Positions 16,988-26,080 of a stretch of DNA of 64,000 bases are shown here, piece after piece. How positions within the stretch are numbered: the stretch's first letter is position 1; each line of letters begins with the position of its first letter. The notes beneath the pieces are model-generated. The model made no database searches, was not told the DNA's origin, and was given only the letters and a program-made list of their open reading frames with translations. The DNA is from an uncultured Eubacteriales bacterium (GTDB lineage: Bacteria; Bacillota; Clostridia; Oscillospirales; CAG-272): positions 1-64,000 of the forward strand of contig CAKRQL010000004.1 of the NCBI GenBank assembly GCA_934393265.1, given 5' to 3'. The translations under genes and the position numbers were made by a program.

Positions 16988-17857
16988 ATGGACGGATTGT
17001 ATACTGATGAGCGTGCGATTTTCGAAGAGCGGGAAGAGGACGAGCTCTCAGAGTGTGACATTAATGCAACGGATGTTCTTGTGGGTATAGTCAGAAGCGA
17101 GGAGCAGTACGCTCATTGTGTGTCGAAGAAATACTATTACATACCGGCAAAACAGTTTCCCGGCAAGCTGCCTGATATACGCTATGTAGCACTTTACAGA
17201 TCTCCGCGTTTTCCGGAGCCCGGAATATATTTATTCGGAGAAGTGGACAGGATAGTGCGTGTCACCCGCTCGCGCATACCGTTCCCGTCGTCACACTCCT
17301 CGCCGGATGAGCTTTATTACGCTTTCGTTGTGAAAGGCTGGCAGAGGCTGCATTCCCCTGTACGAATAATGGACACGTCCATTCACGTGGCGGTGTTTAC
17401 ATCCCTGTTTATGCTTACACATGCGAGATATACATACGAGTTGTTGTGTATACGGACAAAGCAGGAGTACCGGATAAACAAAGCACTTTCGGAGCTTTGT
17501 GCGGCGGCGCTCAGGCGTGATGAGAATGAGGGCAAGGCGCCGTGGAGACTCAACCCGGATTACTCAATAGCACCGGCGGACAAAATGACTATGGAGAATA
17601 CGACACAAGACCTCCTCGTAGCAAGCAACACAGGATTTGCCGATGCTCGGTGCGGCGATAAGCCGTCCGGCACGGACATTACGTATATTCTTCCGGGCGG
17701 ATTAAAGATAGGCGAAAGACTTGGTCGTATTTTTGTCTCAACTCCGTCGGCGGACACGCTTATGAACGAATCTGTCCGTTCATTTGACGCTCATCCGCGC
17801 TCAGTGCTTTCACGTGTGTCGGAAATCGTCTGCAGTACAAAGAATGGCGGCATCTGA
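16988..17857 (+). CDS. Protein of unknown function, divergent from the surface operon
   Basis: A 289-residue protein that was not recognised. The ATG at 16988 follows a GGGGGGA site by ten bases; an in-frame ATG at 16940 would leave only about 12 bases of leader after the promoter and has no clear ribosome site. The N-terminus is acidic. At about 40-115 there is a Tyr-rich segment (KKYYYIPAKQF, then RYVALYRSPRF and GIYLFGEV) that looks like a small beta domain. A possible helix (about 130-185) and a Ser/Thr-rich tail follow. There is no signal peptide or obvious membrane segment. Its position suggests a role tied to the surface operon, but nothing in the sequence proves it. Confidence 0.6.
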   Translation: MDGLYTDERAIFEEREEDELSECDINATDVLVGIVRSEEQYAHCVSKKYYYIPAKQFPGKLPDIRYVALYRSPRFPEPGIYLFGEVDRIVRVTRSRIPFPSSHSSPDELYYAFVVKGWQRLHSPVRIMDTSIHVAVFTSLFMLTHARYTYELLCIRTKQEYRINKALSELCAAALRRDENEGKAPWRLNPDYSIAPADKMTMENTTQDLLVASNTGFADARCGDKPSGTDITYILPGGLKIGERLGRIFVSTPSADTLMNESVRSFDAHPRSVLSRVSEIVCSTKNGGI

Positions 17858-17876
17858 CCTGATAACTCAATAGAAT

Positions 17877-17918
17877 ATCCGGAGAGCGGCTTTTGTGTGG
17901 CTGCCCTCCGGATTTTTT
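17877..17918. terminator. Intrinsic terminator between convergent genes
   Basis: ATCCGGAG (17877-17884) pairs with CTCCGGAT (17906-17913), followed by a T run on the plus strand. It ends the unknown gene and may also serve the alpha/beta hydrolase. Confidence 0.75.
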
Positions 17919-17924
17919 GCATAT

Positions 17925-18605
17925 TTACTTTCCTTTGACAAAATCCACTATCGGGGTCACGTCCGTGAGCGAATGGGGATGATGGTCGCAGTCCGGTTTT
18001 GTTATTACGGTCAGAGGATATTTGTGCGCCTCAGCATATTCCGCCATGATTTTCCCGTTTTCCGGATAGGGAACCGTTGTATCCTTTTCCCCGGCTATCA
18101 GCAGCGTCGGTATGTGCTGTGAGAAGTATTCACCGAGCCGGTCCTTCGGGCTTCCGCAGAAGGTTTTCAGGGTGTTCATGTCGAGGTGATATTCACGCAG
18201 GAGCTGCGCCTGCTCCGGAGAGCCATCATGTGGCCAGCTGCACAGATTAAGCACAGGTGCGTCAAGATAAACTTTGTCTACATATTCGGGGTAGGTGATT
18301 GCGTAATTGAAGGCGTATAGCCCGCCACGGGAAAATCCGAAAAGAATTGCCTCGCGCCGGAGCGTATATCTTTTAAGTAGCTCAAGATGAAATCTGTGCA
18401 TAAGGCGGATAGCATCAAAGCTGCCGTACCTGTTGCTTACTTCGTAATACACTCTCGTGTAGCCCTCTTCAAGAAGTGCCTGTTCCGCCGCGTCAAACGC
18501 ATACAGAAATTCTGTTTTCCATATCCACTTGCCGTTCGGCTTTTCCGGTACGATAACGGTTGCGGTATGTCCCGCAAAATCGAATTGCTGTGTTGTTGAA
18601 CTCAT
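17925..18605 (-). CDS. Alpha/beta hydrolase
   Basis: A 226-residue cytosolic alpha/beta-hydrolase fold protein. The nucleophile elbow GFSRGG places the catalytic Ser at about residue 93, the acid is in AGEKDTTVPY, and the His lies in CDHHPHS near 210. The arrangement is like prolyl-oligopeptidase-type or small carbohydrate esterases; the substrate is not predictable. A clear AAGGAG lies seven bases before the ATG. No signal peptide is present. It stands alone between a terminator and the SbcC-like operon on the same strand, with a gap of about 60 bases. Confidence 0.82.
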   Translation of the reverse strand: MSSTTQQFDFAGHTATVIVPEKPNGKWIWKTEFLYAFDAAEQALLEEGYTRVYYEVSNRYGSFDAIRLMHRFHLELLKRYTLRREAILFGFSRGGLYAFNYAITYPEYVDKVYLDAPVLNLCSWPHDGSPEQAQLLREYHLDMNTLKTFCGSPKDRLGEYFSQHIPTLLIAGEKDTTVPYPENGKIMAEYAEAHKYPLTVITKPDCDHHPHSLTDVTPIVDFVKGK

Positions 18606-18664
18606 GTTGAATCTCCTTTTAACATATTCTGCCCGAAGTTAAAATGCGATTAATAAACTTACGT

Positions 18665-21100
18665 TTATATTTGGTTCGGATTTCTTGATCCGGAGCACGT
18701 AAAATAGAGTACCTGGCGCGTTTTGGCGAGGCTTCGCACAGCGGCGAGCGCGCTTGCGCACCGACTGTCATCAAGTGAGAGAAAAGGATCGTCTAATATT
18801 ACCGGCGGTTTGTCGGCACCGTACAGCGAGTCGGTCAGTGCGAGCCTTACGGCGAGGGAGAATATGTCACGCATTCCGCGGCTGAAGCTTTCTGTGGCAT
18901 GTGTTTTCCCGCCCTGCACAATGCTCATGGAGAAAGATGTATCTATTGAATACTCGGTGTCGTTACCCGCTCCTCCGAGCTCACGCATACACTCGGAGAG
19001 ATTCTCCCGCACGGCGCGTATATATTTTCCCGTGAGCTGTTCCTTCGCACTTTCGAGATACTGCGCCGCTTTTGTCACCGTGTCGAGCTTATCCTCGCGA
19101 TTTTTGATTCTCTCCTCGGTTTCGCGTATCTGCTCATCGAGCGCATCGGAGCCTTCGAGCTTTATGCAGTTATCGTTATACTCATTTTCCGCGAGCGTGA
19201 CAGCACCTTGCAGTCTTGTCACTTCTGCTTTCACGGCAGAAAGCTCGTCTTCTGCCGGGCATTGCGGAATTACGATGCTCTCCGTCCCTGTGAGGGCGTG
19301 ATTTATCCGGAACTCCTCGGCGTATACTTTGTTCTTTTCAAGATCCCGTATCAGTTGTCTGTACTCGATGACTTTATTCTTTATTTCATTCAACGGTGAA
19401 GCCGAGACGGTAGGGTACCTTGAAAGAAAGCTGTCAACCTTACTGCGATTTCGATTTGCGTCCTCCGCCATTTTTCGTCGATACTCGTCCGCTCCCTGCT
19501 CTGTGGAGCATAATTCGGAGTAGCGGACAAATTTTCGGCGTATTTCATGAAGCGCACCCTCGTAGCTTGCATCGCTCACAGGATATGCGGAAATGAAAGA
19601 GCAGAGAGCGGTATCACATTCGGAGAGCTTTTTTCGCAGAGCCTCGCGCCGCTCGGAGTCGTCGGCGAGAGCCGCTGTGACGGTGCGGTACCTTTCGGCT
19701 TCTGCTGATAATTTTGCGAGCCGTTCGCCGAGCGTTCCGCCGTCATCATTGCTTCCGTATTTTGCGAGAAATATCGCGGCGTTTTCCCGAGCGTTTCCGC
19801 GGCGTCGACATATACATATTCCGATAATGAGAGAAATAAAAGCGGGCAGAATTCCGAAAAGAGCATATATATTTACGAGAAATCCGCAACTGAGAGATGC
19901 GGCGGCAAGAATAAGCGCGCTGATGAAAAACGGTGTACCGCTGCATTTTTCGGTCACTGCTTTGTATACTCTTTCGGCTTCCTCCTTTGACGGAACACCG
20001 TGCGGGAAACGGGATTTCAGGCGGTTATATTCCTCCATATCACTGCCTGTGCCTCTGAGCTCCTCCCGATATGTATCTGCACGGGCGAGAGTGTCACTCA
20101 TCGATGAGATTTCCTGAAAATCCGTATGCCTTTTGAAAAAAGAGGCAAGCTCTGTCCGCTCGGCATTGTCTGCTGCGGTGTCGTGCGTAGGTTCGCTTTC
20201 GGAGAGCACCTTTGCAGAGGCGATTTCGTCGAGCTCCTCCGCCGTGGGAACGCCGTTTTCAAAGAAGTGCTGCAGCCCTTCTATTTCGCGCTTGTTTTCC
20301 TCTATCCTGCTTATCATTCCGGCATATTCGGCTGCGTCCCGTGCTATGCCGGCACTCCGCATTGCGATATTCTTTCTGTCATTCAGTTCATCGAGCCGAT
20401 TGTTTGCATCCCGGAGCTTTTTCTTCATTTCATTCAGCCGGATTTCGTCGTTTTTTGTTGTTTCGGCAAGTCGTTCGAGTTCAGCCCTCCGGTATCTGAG
20501 CCCATCGAGCTCTTCACGAAGGTCATTTATTTCGCCGCCACCGCGTTTCTGGTAGTTTTTCCTCTCATCGTTCAGGATTTTCAGTGCGCCGTCAAGGTCA
20601 CCGAGGTCACAGTCAACTCCCGTCAGGTCGGTAAGCTTTGCCGATACGGATTTGTTCTCACACTTTCCGCCGAGGTTTTTTTCGGAGAGAAACAGCGTTC
20701 GTTCAAAGCCGTCGGCATCTATGCCGAGTATCGTTTCGCCTAATACGGCTCCGTAATCATCGGACCTGCGTCCGGTATCTGCATCGTATAAGCTAAAGGT
20801 ATCATCTCCCGGTTTTTTTGCAAAGCTACGCTCTATCCGGTACTTTTTGCCGTCGTGCTCAATTGTCAGTGAACCGCCGAAGGTGCCACCCTGCCAGGGC
20901 AGATATTTTTTTCTTTCGTTCTGGTCGAGGGATGTGCTGCGCGTGTCGGACATACCGTAAAGCATGCATTTGAGAAATACGGTAAGGGTGGTTTTTCCGT
21001 ATCCGTTGGCTTCCGTAAATACATTCAGTCCGGGGGAGAATTTATAGCGGTAATCATGCAGTCCGCCGAAGTTTTCGATGTAACATTCAATAAATCTCAT
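18665..21100 (-). CDS. SbcC/YhaN-like AAA ATPase with central membrane hairpin
   Basis: An 811-residue SMC/RecN-like ATPase of the YhaN type, partner of a SbcD-like nuclease. The Walker A ANGYGKTT is at residues 31-38; long coiled-coil segments cover about 170-350 and 450-720; the ABC signature FSRGMRD lies near 738; and Walker B VILDDP is at about 767-772. Two hydrophobic segments at about 387-433, between the coiled coils, suggest membrane tethering, as in Bacillus YhaN-type proteins and unlike classical SbcC. It likely acts in DNA end processing or repair with the phosphoesterase encoded 14 bases upstream. AGGAGG precedes the ATG. Confidence 0.82.
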   Translation of the reverse strand: MRFIECYIENFGGLHDYRYKFSPGLNVFTEANGYGKTTLTVFLKCMLYGMSDTRSTSLDQNERKKYLPWQGGTFGGSLTIEHDGKKYRIERSFAKKPGDDTFSLYDADTGRRSDDYGAVLGETILGIDADGFERTLFLSEKNLGGKCENKSVSAKLTDLTGVDCDLGDLDGALKILNDERKNYQKRGGGEINDLREELDGLRYRRAELERLAETTKNDEIRLNEMKKKLRDANNRLDELNDRKNIAMRSAGIARDAAEYAGMISRIEENKREIEGLQHFFENGVPTAEELDEIASAKVLSESEPTHDTAADNAERTELASFFKRHTDFQEISSMSDTLARADTYREELRGTGSDMEEYNRLKSRFPHGVPSKEEAERVYKAVTEKCSGTPFFISALILAAASLSCGFLVNIYALFGILPAFISLIIGICICRRRGNARENAAIFLAKYGSNDDGGTLGERLAKLSAEAERYRTVTAALADDSERREALRKKLSECDTALCSFISAYPVSDASYEGALHEIRRKFVRYSELCSTEQGADEYRRKMAEDANRNRSKVDSFLSRYPTVSASPLNEIKNKVIEYRQLIRDLEKNKVYAEEFRINHALTGTESIVIPQCPAEDELSAVKAEVTRLQGAVTLAENEYNDNCIKLEGSDALDEQIRETEERIKNREDKLDTVTKAAQYLESAKEQLTGKYIRAVRENLSECMRELGGAGNDTEYSIDTSFSMSIVQGGKTHATESFSRGMRDIFSLAVRLALTDSLYGADKPPVILDDPFLSLDDSRCASALAAVRSLAKTRQVLYFTCSGSRNPNQI

Positions 21101-21114
21101 GCTTTTACCGCCTC

Positions 21115-22185
21115 CTATTCGTGCGGTCTCTCACCCGTGAGGGCGGCGAGCCCGGCATTTATAATCCGTTCTTTTTTCACATCGGTGAGTGAATTGTCTT
21201 TTAGCACAAGACGTATAAACTCGCCTTTTAATGAATAATCGTTAATATAATCCTCGGCAGAAATAGCCATGTGACATTCATCTTTTATCTCAAAGCTGTA
21301 AAATCGCTCATTCATTCTGCTGACGAGATAAGGAAATTCGCGCGGGATTCCGGGCTTGACTCCTCCGGTCAGGCGGACGCGCACAATGTCGCGCGCCGGC
21401 AACCCGAACAGGAGATTTTCTATTTTGTCCTCCGCCTCCCGCTGGCTTGCCACATCTCCCATGTCGCAGGGTATATCATGCAATGTGCGTTTTGAAAACG
21501 GCTTGAATATATGAGTTATTCCGCTGCCCGCAGTGTCGAGGAGGACAATGCCCATCTCGCCGGTTTCGTCAAATCCGCGTCCCTCCGGAGTGCCGGAATA
21601 AACGGCGACACCGCGTCGGTCTATTTCCTTTTCCGTATAGGTGTGATAGTGTCCGAGAGCGAGGTAATCAATGTTCCGTCCCGCCGCGTCATTTATGCCT
21701 ATTATTCCGCCATCTGCCGATCGGTCGCGCAGCTCTCCGTGAAGAACGACAATGTTCTTTTTTCGTGGGGAGAGATTGAGTGTGTCGAACATGTCGCATG
21801 ACGTTGCGGCTCTGCCGGCAATGCAGATATCCTCAAATTCAAAGTACGTCCAGTCGTCGCCGAAAACCTTAAGGTTGCTGAGCTTTTCCGCGTAAGGAAG
21901 AAAGGCTTTTTTTTCGTGATTTCCCGGAAGATAGAAAAAGGTTATATCCGGGCATTTACCTATTGCCGCTGTAATAGCATCACGCGCGCGCACGCCGGTC
22001 GTCTCGCTGTCAAAGAGATCACCGGCGATTATCACGGCACCGTAATTCTGCGCCGCTGCGTAATCTGCAATTGCACGGAAGGTATCTATCAGTTCTCGCT
22101 TGCGCTCGGCTATCCGAGACGGGGGAATATGCGCCGATGTGAGAGGCGAATTTATATGCAGGTCAGCTGTATGTATCAGTTTCAT
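21115..22185 (-). CDS. SbcD/YhaO-like metallophosphoesterase (DNA exonuclease)
   Basis: A 356-residue calcineurin-like phosphoesterase of the SbcD/Mre11/YhaO type. Metal-binding motifs are present: D8-x-H10 (TADLH), GD at 55-56 (AGDLFD), GNHE at 88-91, and GHYH further on. The ATG at 22185 is chosen over the longer frame because AAGGAG lies eight bases upstream and MKLIHTADLH is the family N-terminus. It overlaps the end of the regulator gene by 23 bases, so translation is probably coupled. With the next gene it should form a two-subunit nuclease-ATPase. Confidence 0.83.
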   Translation of the reverse strand: MKLIHTADLHINSPLTSAHIPPSRIAERKRELIDTFRAIADYAAAQNYGAVIIAGDLFDSETTGVRARDAITAAIGKCPDITFFYLPGNHEKKAFLPYAEKLSNLKVFGDDWTYFEFEDICIAGRAATSCDMFDTLNLSPRKKNIVVLHGELRDRSADGGIIGINDAAGRNIDYLALGHYHTYTEKEIDRRGVAVYSGTPEGRGFDETGEMGIVLLDTAGSGITHIFKPFSKRTLHDIPCDMGDVASQREAEDKIENLLFGLPARDIVRVRLTGGVKPGIPREFPYLVSRMNERFYSFEIKDECHMAISAEDYINDYSLKGEFIRLVLKDNSLTDVKKERIINAGLAALTGERPHE

Positions 22186-22987
22186 CCTTCGTGCTCCTTC
22201 TGTATTCACTTGGCGGCATACCGTATTTTGCGGAAAAGACCTTGGTGAAATACGACTGCTCCGAGAATCCGCACGCCTCCGCTATCTCGCTTATCGAGCC
22301 GTTTCCGGAGGAGAGTCTCTGCCTTGCGGAGTCGAGCCTCATGTCGTTGAGAGTTTCATTAATCGTCTTTCCGTATTTTTCACGAAACGAGGTCAGAAGC
22401 GTTGATTTAGAGCACCCGATCTCGTCGCATAGCTCCCGTATGCCGATTTTTTTACTGTAATTTTCGGAGATATATTTGATTGCCATTTCCGGGACGGTGG
22501 GTCTTTCTATGGTTATGGCGTTAGATACCGTAAGGTATTTTGCGCAAACCGTCATTATGTTTACATATGAATTTATCATATCGCGGTCTACTTTCGGTAT
22601 TTCCGCTATCAGCCCGTCCCGCACCGCCGGGTCGTCTGATAGTGTGTAGAGCATTTCTGCGGTCATACCGCTGTCACGGACCTGTCCCATCATCAGAAAG
22701 CCGGTAAGCGTTCCGAAATTATAGAGTGGACTTATCGCTTCCGTAAGACCGAATCTGCATCTGTATATAATGGTTCTCCCGTCCCTCAGTGCCTTGCTGC
22801 ATGCTGCCTTATCACATTCGGCGCACGCTGCAGCTTCACCCGGAAGAGAGTGTATAAATTCACAGAACGGTAGCGCACCGGGAGGATATGCGGCGACCTC
22901 ACCGTAATCGCTCGCGTGAAGAGAGACGCGAAAGCCGGTAATCCTGTTGAGGTCTTTCAATACGGATATTATCTCGTCCTTAGTCAT
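22163..22987 (-). CDS. PocR-domain AraC-family transcriptional regulator
   Basis: A 274-residue regulator with an N-terminal PocR ligand-binding domain (about 1-170; a CAECDKAAC-like Cys cluster near 78-86) and a C-terminal AraC double helix-turn-helix (about 185-270, with the signature IAEACGFSEQSYFTKVF). The ATG at 22987 is chosen because a near-perfect promoter overlaps the codons of the longer frame. Its -35 is interleaved with the -35 of the divergent sugar-kinase gene, so it may regulate that gene and itself. PocR in Salmonella senses 1,2-propanediol, but related domains bind other small compounds; the ligand here is unknown. It leads the nuclease operon. Confidence 0.83.
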   Translation of the reverse strand: MTKDEIISVLKDLNRITGFRVSLHASDYGEVAAYPPGALPFCEFIHSLPGEAAACAECDKAACSKALRDGRTIIYRCRFGLTEAISPLYNFGTLTGFLMMGQVRDSGMTAEMLYTLSDDPAVRDGLIAEIPKVDRDMINSYVNIMTVCAKYLTVSNAITIERPTVPEMAIKYISENYSKKIGIRELCDEIGCSKSTLLTSFREKYGKTINETLNDMRLDSARQRLSSGNGSISEIAEACGFSEQSYFTKVFSAKYGMPPSEYRRSTKDETDTYS

Positions 22988-23042
22988 GATTTCACCGCCG
23001 TGTTTGTAAAATAAGCGAAAAAAGTGTTCTTTTCTACAAAAG

Positions 23043-23071
23043 ATTATACTATTTTCCATTGCAAAAGTCAA
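23043..23071 (-). promoter_or_regulatory. Sigma-A promoter of the PocR-AraC operon
   Basis: On the minus strand, TTGACT (23071-23066) and TATAAT (23048-23043) are 17 bases apart. It overlaps the upstream codons of the longer reading frame, which excludes that start. Confidence 0.8.
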
Positions 23072-23087
23072 GTGATAACTATATAAT
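23059..23087 (+). promoter_or_regulatory. Sigma-A promoter of the sugar-kinase operon
   Basis: TTGCAA (23059-23064) and TATAAT (23082-23087) are 17 bases apart. The -35 lies one base from the divergent -35, so one bound regulator could affect both promoters. Confidence 0.7.
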
Positions 23088-23129
23088 TAGAATGTCAGAA
23101 AAAGAAATTTATGAAGGGAGTTAATCTGC

Positions 23130-25196
23130 TTGAAGTATTGTATAGGCGTTGATCTTGGTGGTACCAATATAGCGGCGGGACTTGTCGATTTCGGTACACA
23201 CGAAATCCTGCGTAAGCTCTCCGTAAAGACGAATGCACCGCGCCCGTGCGAAGAAATCAGCACGGATATAGCGAAGCTCGCCCGCAGACTTTGCAAGGAA
23301 CAGGGAATATCGCTTTCGTCTGTTGCATGGGTCGGAGTTGCGACGCCCGGTATCGTCAAAAACGAGACTGTCCTGACCGCAACAAATCTCGGTTGGACAA
23401 ATGAGCCGCTCGGGGTCTTGCTTTCCCGTCAGCTCGGAAGACCGTCGTATATCGCGAATGACGCTAACGCCGCCGCGTATGCAGAGGCAATTTGGGGAGT
23501 CGGACAGGGGACATCCTCGTTGGTTGAGCTCACTCTGGGCACGGGCGTCGGCGGAGGAATAGTAATAAACGGAAATATATGGGACGGCTTCAACGGCTTT
23601 GCTGCCGAGATTGGTCATATGGTTATAAAGGCGGGGGGCAGGGAATGCTCCTGCGGTAAGCTCGGCTGCCTTGAGGCATACTGCTCTGCTACTGCACTTG
23701 TAAAAGAGACGAAGCGGATAATGAAGCTCTATCCCGACAGCACTATGTGGTCTGTATGTGGTGGCGACATTGACCGTGTGAATGGCAAGACCGCTTTTGT
23801 TGCGCGTAAGCAGGGTGATTATGCGGCGCGCCTTGTCGTCGATTCATTCATTGACAATCTCGCGGTCGGCGTTTCAAACATTATAAACATATTCCAGCCA
23901 TCGGTTGTATGTATCGGAGGCGGAATATCCGGTGAGGGAGAAAACCTCATGGCACCTTTGCGCGACAGGGTAGCGCGCACATCGTTTGGTCTGGCACAGG
24001 GAAAAACAAAGGTTCTTGCAGGAAAATACAGAAATGACGCCGGCATAATAGGTGCGGCGCTTCTCGGATTACAGGAGGATGATATGGATAAGAAGTCGAT
24101 TGCTGAAATACTTATTCCCAAATTTGATATTGAGGGCGTTATGGAGGATGCGGTTCCTTACGGAAACGGTCACATAAACGATACATACCTCGTCACAATG
24201 CGTGTAAACGGAGGAACAAAGCAGTATATTCTTCAGCGCATAAACAAGCATGTTTTCAAGCGTCCGGATAAGCTCATGGATAACTTCTATGCGGTCACCG
24301 AGTTCATACGCGACGAGATCATAAAAGAGGGCAGAGATCCGGAGCGCGAGAGCATCCGCGTCATTAAGTCCTCCGACGGCAGAAACTTCTACATGACGAC
24401 CGACGGAGATTACTGGCGCGTTATCAGCTTCGTGACCAACAGTGTAAGCTATGATAAGGTCGAGCGTCCGCAGCAGTTCTATGATTCGGCTGTGGCTTTC
24501 GGAAAGTTCCAGTACATGCTCCGCAATTTCCCGGCAGAGGAGCTCTATGAGACTATCAAGGATTTCCACAACACGCCGGTGAGATACCGGCAGCTTATGG
24601 ACGCGGCGGAAAAGGATAATTTCGAGCGCCGTGCAGAGGTTGAAAAGGAAATTGAGTTTGCAACGGCGAGACTTGACTTTATCGGAACCTTTGAGCGTGC
24701 ACATGCAGAGGGCAAGCTCCCGCTCAAGGTCACGCACAATGATACGAAGCTCAACAATATTCTTTTCGACAAAAGTTCAGGAAAGCCCATTTGCGTTATA
24801 GACCTTGACACAATCATGCCCGGCTATTCCGTAAATGATTTCGGTGATTCCATACGCTTCGGCGCGACTACTGCGCTTGAAGATGAGGCAGATCTTTCAA
24901 AGGTTAATTTTGACATTCAGCTCTTTGAGGTGTATGTTAAGGGATTCCTTGAGGGGGCTCGTGGCGGACTTACCGACTGTGAGATATCCCTCCTTCCGCA
25001 TGCGGCAATGATGATGACGCTTGAGTGCGGTATGCGTTTCCTTGCGGACTATCTGAACGGAGATACATACTTCAAGACCTCTCGCCCGAAGCAGAATCTT
25101 GACCGCGCGAGAAACCAGTTCAAGCTTGTTTCCGATATGGAAAATCAGTTTGACGAAATGAAGAAGATCGTGGCAAAGTATGCCGCGAAAAGCTGA
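23130..25196 (+). CDS. Fused ROK-family sugar kinase and APH-type N-acetylhexosamine kinase-like protein
   Basis: 688 residues in one open frame. Residues 1-318 are a complete ROK kinase: DLGGTN near 8-13 and a zinc motif C-x-C-x4-C near 173-180. Residues 319-688 are a complete aminoglycoside-phosphotransferase-fold kinase like NahK: HNDTKLNN with H536 and D538, and IDLD with D558/D560 for metal. Known members phosphorylate glucose/GlcNAc (ROK) and C1 of N-acetylhexosamines (NahK); substrates here are inferred. The start is TTG at 23130 with GGGAG nine bases upstream. At the junction a perfect AGGAGG (24073-24078) stands five bases before an in-frame ATG (24084), so the second kinase may also be made alone. 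nagB follows. Confidence 0.85.
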   Translation: MKYCIGVDLGGTNIAAGLVDFGTHEILRKLSVKTNAPRPCEEISTDIAKLARRLCKEQGISLSSVAWVGVATPGIVKNETVLTATNLGWTNEPLGVLLSRQLGRPSYIANDANAAAYAEAIWGVGQGTSSLVELTLGTGVGGGIVINGNIWDGFNGFAAEIGHMVIKAGGRECSCGKLGCLEAYCSATALVKETKRIMKLYPDSTMWSVCGGDIDRVNGKTAFVARKQGDYAARLVVDSFIDNLAVGVSNIINIFQPSVVCIGGGISGEGENLMAPLRDRVARTSFGLAQGKTKVLAGKYRNDAGIIGAALLGLQEDDMDKKSIAEILIPKFDIEGVMEDAVPYGNGHINDTYLVTMRVNGGTKQYILQRINKHVFKRPDKLMDNFYAVTEFIRDEIIKEGRDPERESIRVIKSSDGRNFYMTTDGDYWRVISFVTNSVSYDKVERPQQFYDSAVAFGKFQYMLRNFPAEELYETIKDFHNTPVRYRQLMDAAEKDNFERRAEVEKEIEFATARLDFIGTFERAHAEGKLPLKVTHNDTKLNNILFDKSSGKPICVIDLDTIMPGYSVNDFGDSIRFGATTALEDEADLSKVNFDIQLFEVYVKGFLEGARGGLTDCEISLLPHAAMMMTLECGMRFLADYLNGDTYFKTSRPKQNLDRARNQFKLVSDMENQFDEMKKIVAKYAAKS

Positions 25197-25246
25197 TATA
25201 TTAAGGAGCAGTTCCGGATATAATAATTCAAGGGGGGAATTGAATC

Positions 25247-26002
25247 ATGAAAATTCTGTTTTCAAAGACCGCGCATGACGCGGGAATAAGTGCGGCGCGG
25301 GTTTTCGCCGATGTTCTGAAGAAAAAGCCGAATGCCGTGGTAGGGCTTGCCACAGGCTCGTCGCCTATCGGCATGTACGATGAGCTTACCGAGATGACAA
25401 AGCGCGGGGAAATATCCTTCCGCGATGTTCACAGCGTAAACCTTGACGAATATGTAGGACTCACTCCGGAGCATGACCAGAGCTACAACTACTTCATGCA
25501 CAAAAATCTTTTTGACCGTGTTGATATAAAGGCGGAGAATACCAATCTTCCGTCCGGAATTGCAAAGGATCCGGCGGCAGAATGTAAGAGATATGATGCC
25601 CTCATAGCTTCTATGGGCGGAATTGATATCCAGGTGCTCGGCATCGGAAATAACGGACACATAGGCTTCAACGAACCTGCTGATGCGTTTACAAAGGGAA
25701 CAACTCTTGTAAATCTTACCGATTCGACTATCGACGCAAACTCCCGTTTCTTCGCCTCGCGCGACCTTGTGCCGACCCGTGCCATATCAATGGGTGTCGG
25801 TCAGATAATGAAGGCAAAGAAAATTCTTCTGATAGCTCTCGGCAAAGGCAAGGCTGAAATACTGGAGCGCGCGCTTTTCGGAGATGTCACGCCGCGTGTA
25901 CCCGCGTCTATACTCCAGTTTGCCGAGGATGTTACTGTATGTGCAGATGAGGATGCACTTTCAGTAATTCTCGAAAAGCACCCCGATGCGGTTACGAGAT
26001 AA
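25247..26002 (+). CDS. nagB: Glucosamine-6-phosphate deaminase
   Basis: A 251-residue NagB that converts glucosamine-6-phosphate to fructose-6-phosphate and ammonia in the cytosol, the last step of amino-sugar catabolism. Family motifs: GLATGSSP near 35, NLDEYVGL with the catalytic Asp at about 67, and NGHIGFNEP near 130. The length fits short Gram-positive NagB, which usually lacks the C-terminal allosteric tail of the E. coli enzyme. It lies 50 bases after the fused kinase with a GGGGGGA-type site, in the same transcription unit, supporting salvage of N-acetylhexosamines. No nagA is present in the window. Confidence 0.93.
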   Translation: MKILFSKTAHDAGISAARVFADVLKKKPNAVVGLATGSSPIGMYDELTEMTKRGEISFRDVHSVNLDEYVGLTPEHDQSYNYFMHKNLFDRVDIKAENTNLPSGIAKDPAAECKRYDALIASMGGIDIQVLGIGNNGHIGFNEPADAFTKGTTLVNLTDSTIDANSRFFASRDLVPTRAISMGVGQIMKAKKILLIALGKGKAEILERALFGDVTPRVPASILQFAEDVTVCADEDALSVILEKHPDAVTR

Positions 26003-26039
26003 AGAAATCAGCCACATAACACAGCAAAATAATAAAACG

Positions 26040-26078
26040 GCGACTGTACATGCTATGCGTTGTACAGTCGCTCATTTT
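26040..26078 (+). terminator. Intrinsic terminator after nagB
   Basis: GCGACTGTACA (26040-26050) pairs with TGTACAGTCGC (26061-26071), followed by a T-rich stretch. Confidence 0.85.
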
Positions 26079-26080
26079 TG

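Noticed and set aside
22988..23071. N-terminal extension of the PocR-AraC regulator
   Set aside because: A near-perfect promoter covers these codons, so they lie upstream of the transcript start.
24069..24737. 222-codon minus-strand frame in the kinase fusion
   Set aside because: It is antisense to the conserved NahK-like kinase domain and carries no motif.
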